DNA of 64,000 bases from Alphaproteobacteria bacterium MarineAlpha5_Bin5 (GTDB taxonomy: Bacteria > Pseudomonadota > Alphaproteobacteria > HIMB59 > GCA-002718135): contig PTKZ01000002.1 in the NCBI GenBank assembly GCA_002938205.1, forward strand, positions 1 through 64,000, written 5' to 3'. Shown piece by piece: positions 52,425-64,000 of the stretch. Position 1 is the stretch's first letter. Every line of letters begins with the position of its first letter. Both the position numbers and the translations under genes were made by a program. The notes below the pieces were generated by a model that saw nothing but the letters and a program-made list of their open reading frames with translations, ran no database searches and had not been told where the DNA came from.

Positions 52425-53503
52425 TGCAAAATTTAAATACCCTATCAACAAAAACACTTGAATTTATTGAAAATTTTAATCCAAATTATTTAGGCTTATA
52501 TTTTTCATTATTTTTTCATCTGTTAATATTATTATTTGCAATAGGTTTGCCGGATTTTTTCAAGCAAAAAGAAATTTTTTTACCTAATGTAATTCCAATT
52601 GAGATAATAAATATTTCTGAAAATACTTCTTTAACAAATAAAAACAATACCAATGAAAATAAAGTTAATGAGAAAAAAATAGTAAAGCAAAAAAAATTTA
52701 ATTCATCCAATAATACTGAGATGCAAAAAATTGAATTAAGGCAAAAAAATAAAAAAACAATTATGTCAGAGAATTTATTAGAGGATAATAAACCTATAAT
52801 AAAAAAAGAAAATGTTATACAACCTTCAATAATAGAAAAAAAAATCTTAGAAAATAAAAATAAAGAAATAGTTCAAGATAAAAATATTGAAACAATAAAT
52901 ACAAAAAAAATTAAACCTAAACTTAAACCTAAGCCAAAAGAAATTGTTAAAAATAATACTGATTTAGTTGTTGACAAAAAACCTAAAATTAAAAAAATAG
53001 ATAAATTAAAAGATATAGATACAATAAAAAAACCTCTTCAAAAACCAGAACCAGATTTTACGATTGCATCAATGCTTAAAGATTTGCGTAATGAAAAATC
53101 TAACAATGTTATCAAGGAAGAAATTTTAGATGAGGAAGAATTACCTAACAAAGCAGATAAAAATAAAGAGAATATGACATTATCTATAAGTGAAATTGAT
53201 TTATTAAGACAGCAACTATCATTATGTTGGATAGCACCCGCTGGTGCTGTAATTGAAAAAGGGATGAGAGTGAGAATATCAGCAAAAGTTCAACAAAATC
53301 GAAAAGTAATTCCTAGTTCTGTTCGTATTGTAGACACAAATATAAGTAAAAATAATACTTTTTATGGACCAATTACAGAAAGTGCAATGAGAACTTTATT
53401 AAATCCTGAGTGTACTCCTTTGAAGTTACCAGTAGATAAATTTTTTCTTTGGAAAAACTTAACTATAACTTTTGATTATAGTATAATGAAAGGGTATTCT
53501 TAA
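52424..53503 (+). CDS. tolA: TolA-like protein
   Basis: A 359-residue protein with one N-terminal membrane helix (about residues 24–44). A long Lys/Asn/Glu-rich region (about 60–240) is predicted to be extended or coiled, with KPKLKPKPKEI repeats. A small C-terminal domain has LSLCWIAPAGAVIEKGMRVRISAKVQQNRKV and ESAMRTLLNPECTPLKLP with the conserved cysteine pair of TolA domain III. It bridges TolQR to Pal across the periplasm. Sequence is poorly conserved, but the operon position is unambiguous. Confidence 0.9.
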   Translation: MQNLNTLSTKTLEFIENFNPNYLGLYFSLFFHLLILLFAIGLPDFFKQKEIFLPNVIPIEIINISENTSLTNKNNTNENKVNEKKIVKQKKFNSSNNTEMQKIELRQKNKKTIMSENLLEDNKPIIKKENVIQPSIIEKKILENKNKEIVQDKNIETINTKKIKPKLKPKPKEIVKNNTDLVVDKKPKIKKIDKLKDIDTIKKPLQKPEPDFTIASMLKDLRNEKSNNVIKEEILDEEELPNKADKNKENMTLSISEIDLLRQQLSLCWIAPAGAVIEKGMRVRISAKVQQNRKVIPSSVRIVDTNISKNNTFYGPITESAMRTLLNPECTPLKLPVDKFFLWKNLTITFDYSIMKGYS

Positions 53504-53505
53504 AA

Positions 53506-54825
53506 ATGAAAATAAAAACATTAATTTTCTCAATTTTACTACTTTTAACTTTTAATGCTCATTCATTAGAAGTGACTCTTACTCAAGGATCTATAAAGCC
53601 TACACCGATTGCAATCACAGATTTGTATTCGACTAATAGTTCTGCTTTGAAGATTGGAAAAAATATTTCATCAGTAATTTCAGATAACTTAGAAAGATCT
53701 GGATTGTTTATGCCTATAAACAAAAAGGCTTTTATTCAAAATAATGAATCTCTTTCAAATAATCCAAGATTTGAAGATTGGAAAGTAATTAAAGCACAAC
53801 ATTTAGTTGCAGGTAAAATAAATGCTTCAGAAAATAAGATTGCAATAGAATTTAGATTGTTTGATGTTTTTGCTCAAAAAGAAATTATTGGTAAAAAATA
53901 CGAAACAAATAAAAATAACTGGAGGAGAGTAGCTCATATTATTTCAGATGCAATATTTAAGAGAGTGACTGGAGAAGGAGGATATTTTGATACCCGTATT
54001 GTATATGTTGCAGAAACAGGTCCAAAAGAAAATAGACAAAAAAGACTTGCAATTATGGATCAAGATCAAGCAAATCATAGATTTTTAACTGATGGTTCAT
54101 ATTTAGTTTTAACTCCAAGATTTTCACCTAATTCTCAAAAGATAACTTACATGTCTTATGTTAATGTAAATAGTCCACGTGTTTATATCTTTGATATAGA
54201 AACTGGCCAGCAAGAAATAGTGGGAGAGTTTCCAGGTATGACATTTGCGCCTCGTTTTTCACCTGATGGAAAACAAATTGTTATGTCATATACTGATCCA
54301 AATGTTGGCAATTCTGAAATTTATATTCTAGATTTAGCAACTAGAGTGTCAAAAAGAGTAACAGATAATTCATCAATTGATGTATCAGCTAGTTTTTCTC
54401 CAGATGGAAAAAATTTAGTGTTTAATTCTGATAGGACTGGAAGAAGACATTTGTATATAGTGGATAGAAATGGCAAGAACTTAAAAAGAATTAGTAGAGA
54501 AGGAGGTAGTTATTATACACCAGTATGGTCTCCTAGAGGTGATATGATAGCTTTTACTAAACAAGAAGGTGGTCAATTTTATATTGGCGTCATGGAAACA
54601 GACGGGTCAAATGAAAGAATGATAGCAAAATCTTTTCATGTAGAAGGTCCAACTTGGGCTCCAAATGGAAGATATTTAATGTACTTTAAAGAAGAAAGAA
54701 CTGCTGAAGATGGCAGTGGAGGTACCTCAAACTTATTCTCAATCGATTTAACAGGATACAATGAAAGGTTATTAATTACCCCATTAGGAGGATCTGATCC
54801 TGCTTGGTCACCTTTATTACCTTAA
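53506..54825 (+). CDS. tolB: Tol-Pal system protein TolB
   Basis: A 439-residue periplasmic protein with a signal peptide (residues 1–20, ending AHS). The N-terminal domain (to about 150) precedes a six-bladed beta propeller made of the repeats LTPRFSPNSQKITYMSY, FAPRFSPDGKQIVMSY, VSASFSPDGKNLVFNSDRTG, YTPVWSPRGDMIAFTK, GPTWAPNGRYLMYFK and DPAWSPLLP. All are TolB family motifs. It binds Pal and TolA. Confidence 0.97.
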   Translation: MKIKTLIFSILLLLTFNAHSLEVTLTQGSIKPTPIAITDLYSTNSSALKIGKNISSVISDNLERSGLFMPINKKAFIQNNESLSNNPRFEDWKVIKAQHLVAGKINASENKIAIEFRLFDVFAQKEIIGKKYETNKNNWRRVAHIISDAIFKRVTGEGGYFDTRIVYVAETGPKENRQKRLAIMDQDQANHRFLTDGSYLVLTPRFSPNSQKITYMSYVNVNSPRVYIFDIETGQQEIVGEFPGMTFAPRFSPDGKQIVMSYTDPNVGNSEIYILDLATRVSKRVTDNSSIDVSASFSPDGKNLVFNSDRTGRRHLYIVDRNGKNLKRISREGGSYYTPVWSPRGDMIAFTKQEGGQFYIGVMETDGSNERMIAKSFHVEGPTWAPNGRYLMYFKEERTAEDGSGGTSNLFSIDLTGYNERLLITPLGGSDPAWSPLLP

Positions 54826-54882
54826 TTAACATTGAATTCTCTAGATTATCAAAAAGATAGTAGGAAATAATAAAAAAAATGC

Positions 54883-54918
54883 TAATACAAGGCTAGTTAA
54901 TTAACTTTTTTTGTATTA
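54883..54918 (+). promoter_or_regulatory. Inverted repeat upstream of pal
   Basis: TAATACAA (54883–54890) and TTGTATTA (54911–54918) are perfect inverted copies, with the smaller palindrome GTTAATTAAC (54896–54905) inside. It sits 14 bases before the pal start codon and just before the AAGGGAG ribosome site. It could be a mRNA hairpin affecting pal translation, or a weak tolB terminator; there is a T-run in the loop, not after the stem. Confidence 0.35.
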
Positions 54919-54931
54919 AGGGAGCATTTAT

Positions 54932-55459
54932 ATGATTAAAAAGATTTTATTGTCGTTTCTTTTGGTTTTTTTTATTACGGCTTGCTCAACAACACCAAAA
55001 GATTCAGCAGATTCAACAGGAACAGGTTCAACTTCTTCAACTAGTGATGTTTCTTCAGAAGGTGAAGGTACATTAACAGAAACTGAAGGCACAGGAGTAG
55101 TTCCAGGAAGTCAAGAAGATTTAATAGTTAATGTAGGAGATAGGGTTTATTTCGATTATGACAGTTCGGAATTAGACGCTGATGCACAAGAATTATTACA
55201 AGATCAAGTAGCATGGTTAAAACAATACTCAGGTGTAGGAGTAATTATTGAGGGTCATTGTGACGAAAGAGGCACAAGAGAATACAATCTAGCACTTGGA
55301 GAAAAAAGAGCACAATCTGTAAAAAATTATCTAATTAGCTTGGGCATAAGTAGTCATAGAGTATCAACAATTAGCTATGGCAAAGAAAGACCAGCAGTTG
55401 TTGGATCGAATGATGGAGCTTGGGCTCAAAATCGACGATCAGTAACAATAGTTAATTAA
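54932..55459 (+). CDS. pal: Peptidoglycan-associated lipoprotein Pal
   Basis: A 175-residue outer-membrane lipoprotein. Lipobox ITACST places the modified Cys at 18. A Ser/Thr/Gly/Glu-rich linker (about 20–60) precedes the OmpA-type domain with RVYFDYDSSELDADAQ, IEGHCDERGTREYNLALG and SYGKERPAVVGS. The domain binds diaminopimelate of the wall. It is likely cotranscribed with tolB but separated by a 106-base region with an inverted repeat. Confidence 0.97.
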   Translation: MIKKILLSFLLVFFITACSTTPKDSADSTGTGSTSSTSDVSSEGEGTLTETEGTGVVPGSQEDLIVNVGDRVYFDYDSSELDADAQELLQDQVAWLKQYSGVGVIIEGHCDERGTREYNLALGEKRAQSVKNYLISLGISSHRVSTISYGKERPAVVGSNDGAWAQNRRSVTIVN

Positions 55460-55481
55460 TTTTAATCCCTTAATATTTTTT

Positions 55482-55512
55482 GGCGCTATCAGAGATGATA
55501 GCGCCTTATTTT
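55482..55512 (+). terminator. Terminator after pal
   Basis: GGCGCTATC and GATAGCGCC pair perfectly around a six-base loop and are followed by TTATTTTT. It would separate pal from cpoB. Confidence 0.92.
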
Positions 55513-55540
55513 TGTCTTAAATGAAAAATATTTAATATCT

Positions 55541-56485
55541 ATGTTAAAAAAAAATTATATTTTTGTTTTTATATTTGCAATATTTATAAGCAGTTACGCG
55601 TTTTCTGAAGAGAGTTTACTTACACTGAAACAACAATTAGATAGATTACAACGAGAAGTAAATGATCTATCTCAAGCAGTGTATAATAAGTCTTTTCAGC
55701 CTGTAGAAGATTCAACTCAAAACGATGAAACAATAAATTTTAGCGCAATTGATATTAGAATATATGATCTAGAAAAAGATATCAAAAATTTGACATTTAG
55801 CTTGGAAGAATTCACTTTGCAATTTGATGATTTATTAAATACCATAAAATCTTTAGAGGAAAATATTAATTTTCAAATTAACAATATTAATAATAAAATC
55901 ACCACACAAAATCTCTCCGATAATAATGAAAAATCTATCTTAGTTGCGGATGATGAAATTGTTAGCAAATCTAATACTTTGGGTAAACTAGTAATATCTT
56001 CAGATCAAATTCAAGATGAAACTATTGCTGATCAAAGTCAAATAACCGTTGAATCGAATAATGAATTAGATCAAGAAAAAGATTTGAATTTATCTCCTGA
56101 GCAAGAATTACAGTTGGCTCTAGATCAAATAATTAGGCATAAGAATTATGAAAAAGCTATAAATATGTTAAAAAATTTTATAAATAATAATTCAGATAAC
56201 CAATTAGCAGGATCAGCACATTATTGGCTTGGGAAAGTGTATATATCTGAGTCAAATTATAGAGAAGCAGTTTTTGTTCTTGGAGAGGGTGTTCAAAAGT
56301 TTCCTAAAAGTATAAAAGCCCCAGATATGCTATTTGAATTATCCAATTCTTTATTTGCAATGAAAAAGGATATAGAGGGTTGTAAAACTTTATTAATGAT
56401 TGGTGATAGTTATTCAAAAAGCAAGGTATCAAAATTGGCATCAAAAAAAATAACAGAAATGGATTGTAAAAATGCTGATCAATGA
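55541..56485 (+). CDS. cpoB: Tol-Pal associated protein CpoB (YbgF)
   Basis: A 314-residue periplasmic protein with a signal peptide (about 1–21, ending AFSEES). A coiled-coil part starts LLTLKQQLDRLQREVNDLSQAV near residue 25 and extends with further heptads to about 125. The linker is Asp/Gln/Ser-rich, and TPR repeats follow: ALDQIIRHKNYEKAINMLKNFI, GSAHYWLGKVYISESNYREAVFVLG, and a third helix pair. The TPR end and gene order identify it. CpoB links division to wall synthesis. Its last codons overlap tilS. Confidence 0.92.
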   Translation: MLKKNYIFVFIFAIFISSYAFSEESLLTLKQQLDRLQREVNDLSQAVYNKSFQPVEDSTQNDETINFSAIDIRIYDLEKDIKNLTFSLEEFTLQFDDLLNTIKSLEENINFQINNINNKITTQNLSDNNEKSILVADDEIVSKSNTLGKLVISSDQIQDETIADQSQITVESNNELDQEKDLNLSPEQELQLALDQIIRHKNYEKAINMLKNFINNNSDNQLAGSAHYWLGKVYISESNYREAVFVLGEGVQKFPKSIKAPDMLFELSNSLFAMKKDIEGCKTLLMIGDSYSKSKVSKLASKKITEMDCKNADQ

Positions 56486-57447
56486 AACTAAATAAAAAAA
56501 ACTTTATAAAATATTTAAATAAAAATTGTATTTTTGAGAATAATCCGAATGTAGCAGTTGCTGTGTCTGGAGGGCCGGACAGTATGGCTCTTATTTTTTT
56601 ACTTAAGGATTGGATTTTGTCAAAAAAAGGTAAATTAATTGCCTTAATTTTTGACCACAGAATTCGAAAAGAATCATTTAATGAAGCTAAAATTATAAAA
56701 AATTATTTAATTAAATTCAAAATTAAATCTAAAATTATACGAGCTTCAAAGAACAAAGTTTTAAAATATAATATGAATGAAGCTAGAAATAATAGATTCA
56801 AAGGTTTGATTCAATTTTGCAAAAGACATAAAATATTACATCTCTTTTTTGCTCATCATTATGATGATAATTTAGAAACATTTTTAACAAGAAGAGTAAG
56901 TGGGAGTAATTTAGAGGGTTTAGCATGTATGAGTAGTGTATCTATTAGAGATAAGATTACTATAATAAGACCTTTATTGAATTACTCAAAAGCAGATATT
57001 TTGAAATATAATAATAAAAAAAATATTTTGTATATATCAGATCCAAGCAATTATAATCTAAAATATACAAGAATAGCAATAAGACAATTTATTCATTCAA
57101 CCGATAAGATTAAATTAATTAAAAAAGATTTTAGAAAATTAAAACAATATGTTTATTCTTACAAAAAAATGATATTAGAAATTTTTCATACCTTAACTTA
57201 TAAATCCAATAAAAATTCAATAGAGATAAATTATTTGGATGTAATTAAACAAAATGATTTAGTTATAGAAAGACATATTCATCTAATTTACAATTTTTTC
57301 TATAGACAAAAAAAGAATCTTAGATCTTCTAAAATACAATATTTCATTAACAATTTAAGGAAAAAAGGATTTAAAAAATACAATATAGGGAGTCTATTAA
57401 TAACAAAAAATGACGGTTTACTTAAATTTTTTGTAAAAAAATTATAA
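56482..57447 (+). CDS. tilS: tRNA(Ile)-lysidine synthetase
   Basis: A 321-residue ATP-dependent enzyme that modifies the wobble cytidine of tRNA-Ile (CAU). The PP-loop SGGPDSMAL lies at residues 29–37. FDHRIRKESFNEA near 55, FAHHYDDNLETFLTRRVSGS near 127 and TRIAIRQF near 193 are standard. It is shorter than the E. coli protein, lacking the extra C-terminal domains, which is common in compact alphaproteobacterial genomes. It starts inside the end of cpoB. Confidence 0.93.
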   Translation: MKLNKKNFIKYLNKNCIFENNPNVAVAVSGGPDSMALIFLLKDWILSKKGKLIALIFDHRIRKESFNEAKIIKNYLIKFKIKSKIIRASKNKVLKYNMNEARNNRFKGLIQFCKRHKILHLFFAHHYDDNLETFLTRRVSGSNLEGLACMSSVSIRDKITIIRPLLNYSKADILKYNNKKNILYISDPSNYNLKYTRIAIRQFIHSTDKIKLIKKDFRKLKQYVYSYKKMILEIFHTLTYKSNKNSIEINYLDVIKQNDLVIERHIHLIYNFFYRQKKNLRSSKIQYFINNLRKKGFKKYNIGSLLITKNDGLLKFFVKKL

Positions 57448-57493
57448 AAGTATTGTGTTTTTTTAATTAATTCCTATTTAACTATTATCTCAT

Positions 57494-59395
57494 ATGAAAA
57501 ATTTTAGTAAAAATATTATACTTTGGATTGTTATAGGATTACTTCTTATTGCTTTGTTTAACCTATTTCAAGGAGGCTCATCAAATAGATCAATTCCTGA
57601 AATTTCCTTTTCAGATTTTATAGCTGCTACAGAAAGTGGAAATGTCTCTGAAGTTAATATTATAGGGAACAATGTCAAAGGATATTTTGATGATGGTAGA
57701 GCCTTTACCACTTATTCGCCTAATTACCCAAATCTTATTGATAAATTAAATCAATATGGAGTAAAGATAAGCGCGGAACCTTCTGATAAGTCCATGCATC
57801 CAATATTAAGTGTTTTATTGTCCTGGTTCCCAATGCTTTTGTTAATAGGTGTATGGATTTTCTTTATGAGGCAAATGCAATCAGGCGGAGGTAAAGCTAT
57901 GGGTTTTGGAAAATCAAAGGCAAAATTGTTAAATGAAGCAATAGGTAAAGTTACATTTGATGATGTAGCAGGTATAGATGAAGCAAAACAAGAGTTAGAA
58001 GAAGTTGTAGAATTCTTAAAAGACCCAAAGAAATTTTCTCGGCTAGGTGGTAAAATACCTACTGGTGCATTATTAGTTGGACCACCAGGTACAGGTAAAA
58101 CTTTATTAGCTAGAGCAATTGCAGGTGAAGCAAATGTTCCTTTTTTTTCAATTTCAGGATCTGACTTTGTTGAAATGTTTGTTGGTGTTGGAGCAAGCAG
58201 GGTTAGAGATATGTTTGAACAAGGCAAAAAAAATGCTCCTTGTATAATTTTTATTGATGAAATTGATGCTGTAGGAAGACACAGAGGCGCAGGTTTAGGT
58301 GGCGGTAATGATGAGAGAGAACAAACACTAAATCAATTATTAGTAGAAATGGATGGTTTCGAAGCCAATGCTGGAGTAATTATTGTAGCAGCTACCAATA
58401 GACCTGATGTTTTAGATCCAGCTCTTTTGAGACCAGGCAGATTTGACAGACAAATTACTGTATCTAATCCAGATATTATGGGAAGAGATAAGATCTTAAA
58501 GGTACATATTAAGAAAATTAAGGTTTCCCCAAAATTTGATTCGAAAATTATCGCTAGAGGTACCCCAGGCTTTTCAGGCGCTGATTTAGCTAATCTTGTT
58601 AATGAAGCAGCTTTGTTAGCTGCAAGAAAAAATAAACGAATGGTTACACTTGAAGATTTTGAAAATGCTAAAGATAAAGTAATGATGGGATCTGAAAGAA
58701 GATCTATGGTAATGTCAGAAGAAGAAAAAAAATTAACAGCTTATCATGAGGCAGGCCATGCTGTTGCAACTCTACATTCACCTGCTTCTGACCCAATACA
58801 CAAAGCTACAATTATACCAAGGGGCAGAGCTTTAGGAATGGTAATGCGTTTACCTGAGAAAGATCAGTTTGCTATGCGCAAAGACCAAATGAAAGCACAT
58901 TTACTTATAGCAACTGGAGGTAGGATTGCAGAAGAAATGATTTTTGGTAAAGATAAAATCACGAATGGCGCTGCAAGCGATATTCAGATGGTAACAAGCT
59001 TAGCTAAAAAAATGATAACTGAATGGGGTATGAGTGAAAAATTAGGTCGATTAAGATATAATAATGATAGTGAGGAAGTTTTTTTAGGTCACTCAGTTGC
59101 TCAATCGAAAAATTTGTCTGATTCAACAGCTAAATTGATAGATGATGAAGTAAGATTACTAGCAGAAGAAGCTGAAAATAATTGTAGGAAAATTTTGCAA
59201 GAAAATATTGAAGAATTGCATACAGTAGCAAATGGTTTGCTAGAGTATGAAACATTAACTGGAGAAGAAATTAAAGATCTAATCAAAGGTATTAAACCTT
59301 CAAGAGATGATTTTGATGATGATACAACTCCTTCTCCTAGAGCAACTCCATCAGTTCCTAAAACTGGTGGATCTGCTGCAACTCAAGCGAATTAA
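57494..59395 (+). CDS. ftsH: ATP-dependent zinc metalloprotease FtsH
   Basis: A 633-residue inner-membrane AAA+ protease. Two membrane helices (about 7–24 and 105–124) flank a small periplasmic part. The AAA module has Walker [10 protein letters not shown] near 195, Walker [12 protein letters not shown] near 252 and the SRH region [21 protein letters not shown]. The protease domain has the zinc motif HEAGH near 417. It degrades membrane and regulatory proteins; in other bacteria it controls RpoH, whose gene lies at the end of this window. Confidence 0.98.
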   Translation: MKNFSKNIILWIVIGLLLIALFNLFQGGSSNRSIPEISFSDFIAATESGNVSEVNIIGNNVKGYFDDGRAFTTYSPNYPNLIDKLNQYGVKISAEPSDKSMHPILSVLLSWFPMLLLIGVWIFFMRQMQSGGGKAMGFGKSKAKLLNEAIGKVTFDDVAGIDEAKQELEEVVEFLKDPKKFSRLGGKIPTGALLVGPPGTGKTLLARAIAGEANVPFFSISGSDFVEMFVGVGASRVRDMFEQGKKNAPCIIFIDEIDAVGRHRGAGLGGGNDEREQTLNQLLVEMDGFEANAGVIIVAATNRPDVLDPALLRPGRFDRQITVSNPDIMGRDKILKVHIKKIKVSPKFDSKIIARGTPGFSGADLANLVNEAALLAARKNKRMVTLEDFENAKDKVMMGSERRSMVMSEEEKKLTAYHEAGHAVATLHSPASDPIHKATIIPRGRALGMVMRLPEKDQFAMRKDQMKAHLLIATGGRIAEEMIFGKDKITNGAASDIQMVTSLAKKMITEWGMSEKLGRLRYNNDSEEVFLGHSVAQSKNLSDSTAKLIDDEVRLLAEEAENNCRKILQENIEELHTVANGLLEYETLTGEEIKDLIKGIKPSRDDFDDDTTPSPRATPSVPKTGGSAATQAN

Positions 59396-59443
59396 ATTAA
59401 TCAAATAACTTTATATTAGCAAAGATATTTAATAAAAGACACC

Positions 59444-60788
59444 ATGGCTAAAATTTTTGGAACCGATGGTATTAGATGCTTAGTTAACAAAGAGCCATTG
59501 AGTGCTGAAACTACATTAAAGATTGCTAAAACGGTTGGCCATTTATTAAAATCGAAAAAAAACACTAATTCCAGAGTTGTAATTTCTAAAGATACACGTC
59601 TTTCAGGATATTTATATGAGCCTTTAATTACTGCTGGCTTTGTCTCAATGGGTATGGACGTAATATTAGTTGGGCCTTTACCAACTCCAGCTGTGCCTCT
59701 TTTAATTAAAACTTTAAGAGCTGATTTAGGTGTTATGATTACAGCCTCACATAATACTTATGAATATAATGGTTTGAAATTTTTTGATTCTCAAGGCTTT
59801 AAACTAAGTACAAAAATAGAAAACAAAGTTGAAGAAATAGTATTAAATAATACAAAATATTCAAAAATAATTAATCTTAAACAAAAATCAGGCAAAGCAA
59901 TTAGATTAGAAGATGCTCCAGGTCGTTATTCAGAGTTTTTAAAAAGTACTTTAGACAAAAGTATTAAAATTAAAAAACTTAAAATTGTTTTAGATTGTGC
60001 TAATGGCGCTACATATAATATTGCTCCAAATTTATTTTGGGAATTAGGACATACAATAGTAACAATAAATAATAATCCGAATGGTATTAATATTAACAAA
60101 AATTGTGGTGCAGTAGATATTAATGAATTGAAAAACAAAGTAACTCAAACAAACTCTGATATTGGTTTCGCATTCGATGGAGATGGTGATAGATTGATAG
60201 TTGTAAATGAAAAAGGTGATATTGTTGATGGAGATATGATAATTGCTTTATTTAGTAAATTTATTGTAAATGAAAAAATTAAAAGTAAATTTCCTATAGT
60301 ATCAACTGTAATGGCTAATATGGGTTTGGAAGAATATTTGAAAAATAATTTTAAAATTAAGTTAAAAAGAACATCAGTCGGAGATATTAATGTCATAAAT
60401 ACAATGAAAAAAAATAAATCAAAATTAGGAGGCGAACAGTCAGGTCATATCATTTTATCTGATTATTCTAATGCTGGGGATGGAATTTTAGCTGCTTTAA
60501 AAATTACAGAACATTTATCAGTTTTGAATTCGAAAACAAGTGATGCATTCAATATATATGAAAGTGTTCCTCAAATTAAAATTAATATATCTTTTAAAAG
60601 TCTTTCAAAAAAAAATTTAACTTTTATAAATAAAATTTCTAAAGATAAATCTCTCATTAAAAAAAATATGAGATCTTTGATTAGAATTTCTGGAACAGAA
60701 CCTTTAATTAGAATTTTAGTAGAAGGAAAAAATTTTCAAGAGGTAGAAAGTTGTGCAAAATTAATAGAAAAAAAAATAAGGCTTAATC

Positions 60789-60799
<11 letters not shown>
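59444..60799 (+). CDS. glmM: Phosphoglucosamine mutase
   Basis: A 451-residue enzyme of the alpha-phosphohexomutase family, converting glucosamine-6-P to glucosamine-1-P for peptidoglycan and LPS. IFGTDGIR at the start is the family entry. MITASHNTYEYNGLK near 98 includes the catalytic, phosphorylated Ser102. AFDGDGDRLIVV near 240 is the metal site and GGEQSGHII near 327 the sugar-binding loop. RISGTEPLIRI near the end binds phosphate. The stop overlaps the hisZ start. Confidence 0.97.

Positions 60800-64000
<3,201 letters not shown>

Overview
The window reads as one contiguous, gene-dense piece of an AT-rich, streamlined alphaproteobacterial chromosome, most likely a marine SAR11-like lineage (Pelagibacterales, HIMB59 or AEGEAN-169 type). 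The reasons are the strong A/T bias, intergenic gaps that are usually under 100 bases, many overlapping start/stop codons, alphaproteobacterial gene orders (yebC–tolQRAB–pal–cpoB–tilS–ftsH–glmM; tkt–gap–efp–suhB; the DUF1365–cyclopropane synthase operon; TrcR; L31 without zinc cysteines), and a heavy investment in methylamine/one-carbon oxidation. The clade is inference; no rRNA gene is present.

Layout. 1–669: 3' part of a branched-chain amino-acid ABC permease (livM). 670–6274: an accessory, surface-related block with four full type IV pilin-like genes sharing an almost invariant N-terminus, a broken fifth pilin, a small membrane protein, an exported protein with a 30-bp in-frame tandem repeat, a tRNA-Arg-like 3' fragment, a sulfotransferase and a GT61-type glycosyltransferase. 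6271–18976: housekeeping genes (S49 peptidase, CIRCE-groESL, exported glutathione peroxidase, MscS channel, AI-2E permease, recX, ABC-2 permease, argD-argF, TrkH, apaG, OmpA-like lipoprotein). 19058–27039: a GcvT/DmdA-like enzyme with a structured leader, a DsbA-like protein, then dimethylglycine dehydrogenase, etfB, etfA and ETF-ubiquinone oxidoreductase. 27247–38440: acyltransferase, coiled-coil protein, nuclease, the sarcosine oxidase operon (soxB-D-A-G) behind fhs and a MetF-like reductase, trhO and an L33-like protein. 38484–42269: cyclopropane fatty acid operon. 42254–50963: trcR, rpmE, suhB, efp, gap, tkt, zapA, folate cyclo-ligase, YmdB-type phosphoesterase, yebC. 50976–63189: a PDDEXK-type nuclease, tolQRAB-pal-cpoB, tilS, ftsH, glmM, hisZ, purA. 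63175–64000: rpoH, running off the right edge.

The genes form two coherent stories. One is oxidation of N-methyl groups: dimethylglycine dehydrogenase passes electrons to its neighbouring ETF and ETF-QO, sarcosine oxidase takes the next methyl group, and Fhs, the MetF-like protein and 5-formyl-THF cyclo-ligase handle the folate-bound carbon. The other is a variable pilus locus arranged as two transcription units, each headed by the same 57-base leader. That leader is better conserved than the coding DNA behind it. The second unit appears to run on into sulfotransferase and glycosyltransferase genes. This pilin block is the part of the window most likely to hold something not yet described.
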